Shown here: one piece after another, positions 5,109-5,181 of the stretch
Layout: the number at the start of each line of letters is the position of its first letter
How positions within the stretch are numbered: position 1 is the first letter of the stretch
Notes under the pieces: model-generated
Databases searched by the model: none
What the model saw: the letters and a program-made list of their open reading frames with translations, nothing else
Told to the model about the DNA's origin: nothing
NCBI GenBank assembly: GCA_050747865.1
Contig: JBOGJI010000202.1
Coordinates: 1-5,181, forward strand
Source of the DNA: JBOGJI01 sp050747865
GTDB lineage: Bacteria > Acidobacteriota > Thermoanaerobaculia > Multivoradales > JAHEKO01
DNA: 5,181 bases
Direction: 5' to 3'
Translations under genes and position numbers: made by a program

Positions 5109-5181
5109 TCAGTCTCGTCCGGTGTCGAGCTCTTTCCTGCGTCGTTCGAGCTCGTCCAGGATCTCTGGAGACTCCTTGAGC
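5109..5181 (-). CDS. Possible C-terminal end of a minus-strand gene (partial)
   Basis: Reading the minus strand from 5180 gives 23 residues before a TGA at 5111-5109: a highly charged, helix-prone end, L-K-E-S-P-E-I-L-D-E-L-E-R-R-R-K-E-L-D-T and then G-R-D. The pattern E-L-E-R-R-x-x-E-L-D-x-G is reminiscent of helices in small antitoxin proteins of the addiction-module type, but so little is visible that this is only a hint. If real, the gene converges on the lipoprotein gene, with 82 bases between the stops. About 70% of its codons end in G or C, lower than the operon genes. It could equally be a chance open stretch. Confidence 0.3.
   Translation of the reverse strand, partial: LKESPEILDELERRRKELDTGRD

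Noticed and set aside
1..5181. tRNA, rRNA, CRISPR arrays, insertion sequences and cobalamin riboswitch.
   Set aside because: I saw no such structures. A riboswitch would be expected before the binding-protein gene, whose start is outside the window.

Overview
The window is a gene-dense stretch of a high-GC bacterial chromosome (about 70% G+C by eye, with strong G/C preference at third codon positions). A lipoprotein with a lipobox and an SBP-dependent FecCD-type importer fit a Gram-negative-type envelope. I cannot assign a phylum from this sequence.

Positions 1-3918 hold one tightly packed plus-strand gene string. It begins with the 3' end of a periplasmic substrate-binding protein. This is followed by the ATPase and permease of the same cobalamin/iron-siderophore/heme-type ABC importer, a fumarylacetoacetate hydrolase (FAH)-family enzyme, a 60-residue two-helix membrane protein, and a HAD-superfamily hydrolase. 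Four of the five junctions are 4-base stop/start overlaps (GTGA or ATGA). The fifth is a 9-base gap between permease and FAH gene. The string therefore looks co-transcribed and translationally coupled. The importer brings in a metal chelate or corrinoid; the role of the three downstream genes in that context is not known and is the main functional puzzle of the operon.

Positions 3927-4488 on the minus strand hold a type II toxin-antitoxin pair of VapBC type: a ribbon-helix-helix antitoxin first, then a PIN-domain ribonuclease overlapping it by 8 bases. vapC runs head-on into the HAD gene with only 8 bases between the two stop codons. Upstream of vapB is a compact control region: a TATACT -10-like box exactly 7 bases before the ATG (suggesting a leaderless mRNA), inside an imperfect palindrome, together with two ATACAGC direct repeats 12 bases apart. 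This looks like an autoregulatory operator laid over a promoter.

Positions 4580-5026 encode a small plus-strand lipoprotein of unknown function, divergent from vapBC and followed by a modest terminator-like hairpin. The last 73 bases contain what may be the C-terminal end of a minus-strand gene entering from beyond the window. I found no RNA genes, CRISPR arrays, insertion sequences or origins. Nothing here is clearly a new system; the most informative items are the vapBC control region and the unexplained FAH/two-helix protein/HAD module behind the importer.
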